In this document: positions 63,368-64,000 of the stretch, piece by piece
Layout: each line of letters begins with the position of its first letter
Numbering within the stretch: the first letter of the stretch is position 1
DNA from: Mactromeris polynyma
Lineage: Eukaryota > Mollusca > Bivalvia > Venerida > Mactridae
NCBI GenBank assembly: GCA_032209605.1
Contig: JASFXZ010000003.1
Location: 28,484,762 to 28,548,761, forward strand
Direction: 5' to 3'
DNA length: 64,000 bases
The notes under the pieces: model-generated
What the model was told of the DNA's origin: nothing
Databases searched by the model: none
What the model saw: only the letters and a program-made list of their open reading frames with translations
Translations under genes and position numbers: made by a program

Positions 63368-64000
63368 CTGTATGAAAATACAACAAACAGTGCTTATATG
63401 GAATGACAAAAAGCACATCCATGTGAAGAATAATTCTAAGTTTTGACTTTAAAGGTTTCTATATGGTTGAGTTGGCTAAATTTGTAACGAGATCTTTACA
63501 GTTTAAAAAGTGATGTTAAATTGATCATGAAATATCAGGTCCTGATCTCTTTCCTCTATATTTCTATATAAAATATTAATAATAATAATAACTTCAATTG
63601 CGTGTACATCTTGACATTATCTTTGCGTTTGTTGACAATGTTGCTTCTTCTTGTTTATTTTACCGCATCTTGATTCATGACCATCATGACAGTGTGCTTC
63701 TAATTTTGTATTCTGTGTGTGTTTAATTATTTCTCTATGTGTCATTACTTCATATGCGAATAAATAAAATACCAACAGAAATAGATATATATATTGTGAA
63801 ATAATTTGCTTGTTTGTTTTATTTTTGTATCATACTCTTACACACTTTACATAACTACATGAACTCCCTTGGTATACCGAATGTATATTTTAGGCACGTC
63901 AAATTGAAATGGGTTATTCCAAATAAATTTGGACCCGACAAATTCGAACATACGGGGTCCGATTGTATTATTATTACAAAACATAATTGTTCATGTCAAA
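63368..64000. other. Intron toward upstream exons, ends in family B repeat
   Basis: No exon-like frame was seen. A short ATTAATAATAATAATAA microsatellite lies near 63573-63589 and a family B copy on the minus strand at about 63885-63990. Confidence 0.4.
63885..63990 (-). repeat. Dispersed repeat, family B copy (cleanest)
   Basis: On the minus strand reads TCGAATTTGTCGGGTCC, AAATTTATTTGG and AATAACCCATTTCAATTTGA. It matches 39424-39500 and, more weakly, 482-590. Confidence 0.55.

Overview
The window looks like chromosomal DNA of a marine invertebrate, most likely a bivalve mollusc. It is AT-rich, coding sequence is sparse, and exons are separated by large repeat-filled introns. It carries a pearl/Helentron-like element with ~161-bp core repeats (a type described from bivalves), a CR1-group LINE and a mariner relic. 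The species cannot be named from sequence alone.

One gene spans almost the whole window on the minus strand (63367 down to 798) and is open at both ends. I resolved 19 consecutive exons (195, 198, 162, 225, 204, 237, 240, 201, 200, 247, 150, 159, 180, 72, 126, 267, 139, 131, 234 nt). They join in frame through GT-AG introns into 1189 codons with no stop. The domain order is calcium-binding EGF, four sushi/CCP, two HYR, a sushi-like module, an unassigned cysteine-containing segment, three GCC2/GCC3 (ephrin-receptor-like) modules, and a run of EGF modules interrupted by one PAN/apple module. This is the middle part of a polydom/SVEP1-type secreted matrix protein. By family knowledge the VWA region should lie beyond 64000 and the pentraxin/sushi part before position 1.

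Introns hold most of the window. The 3479-5757 and 5884-10035 introns hold dispersed repeats and the pearl-like element (6361-7920). The 25.1-kb intron 12071-37172 holds a huge 35/36-bp minisatellite (12171-34160), split by a nearly intact CR1-like LINE (about 29289-32824). The 10.1-kb intron 47267-57406 is almost entirely one 9.56-kb element (47374-56936). That element has ~3.2-3.6-kb terminal inverted repeats loaded with a 177-bp satellite and is flanked by a perfect 8-bp target-site duplication, ACATGTCT. Its core holds smaller palindromic repeats and no recognisable transposase. The intron 57611-58723 holds a mariner (DD34D) relic.

The most noteworthy observations are three. First, the giant satellite-bearing foldback element. 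Second, the PAN exon (3212-3478), a symmetric phase 1-1 cassette that interrupts an EGF domain which would be canonical if the exon were skipped. Third, the higher-order ~2.71-kb organisation of the intronic minisatellite.
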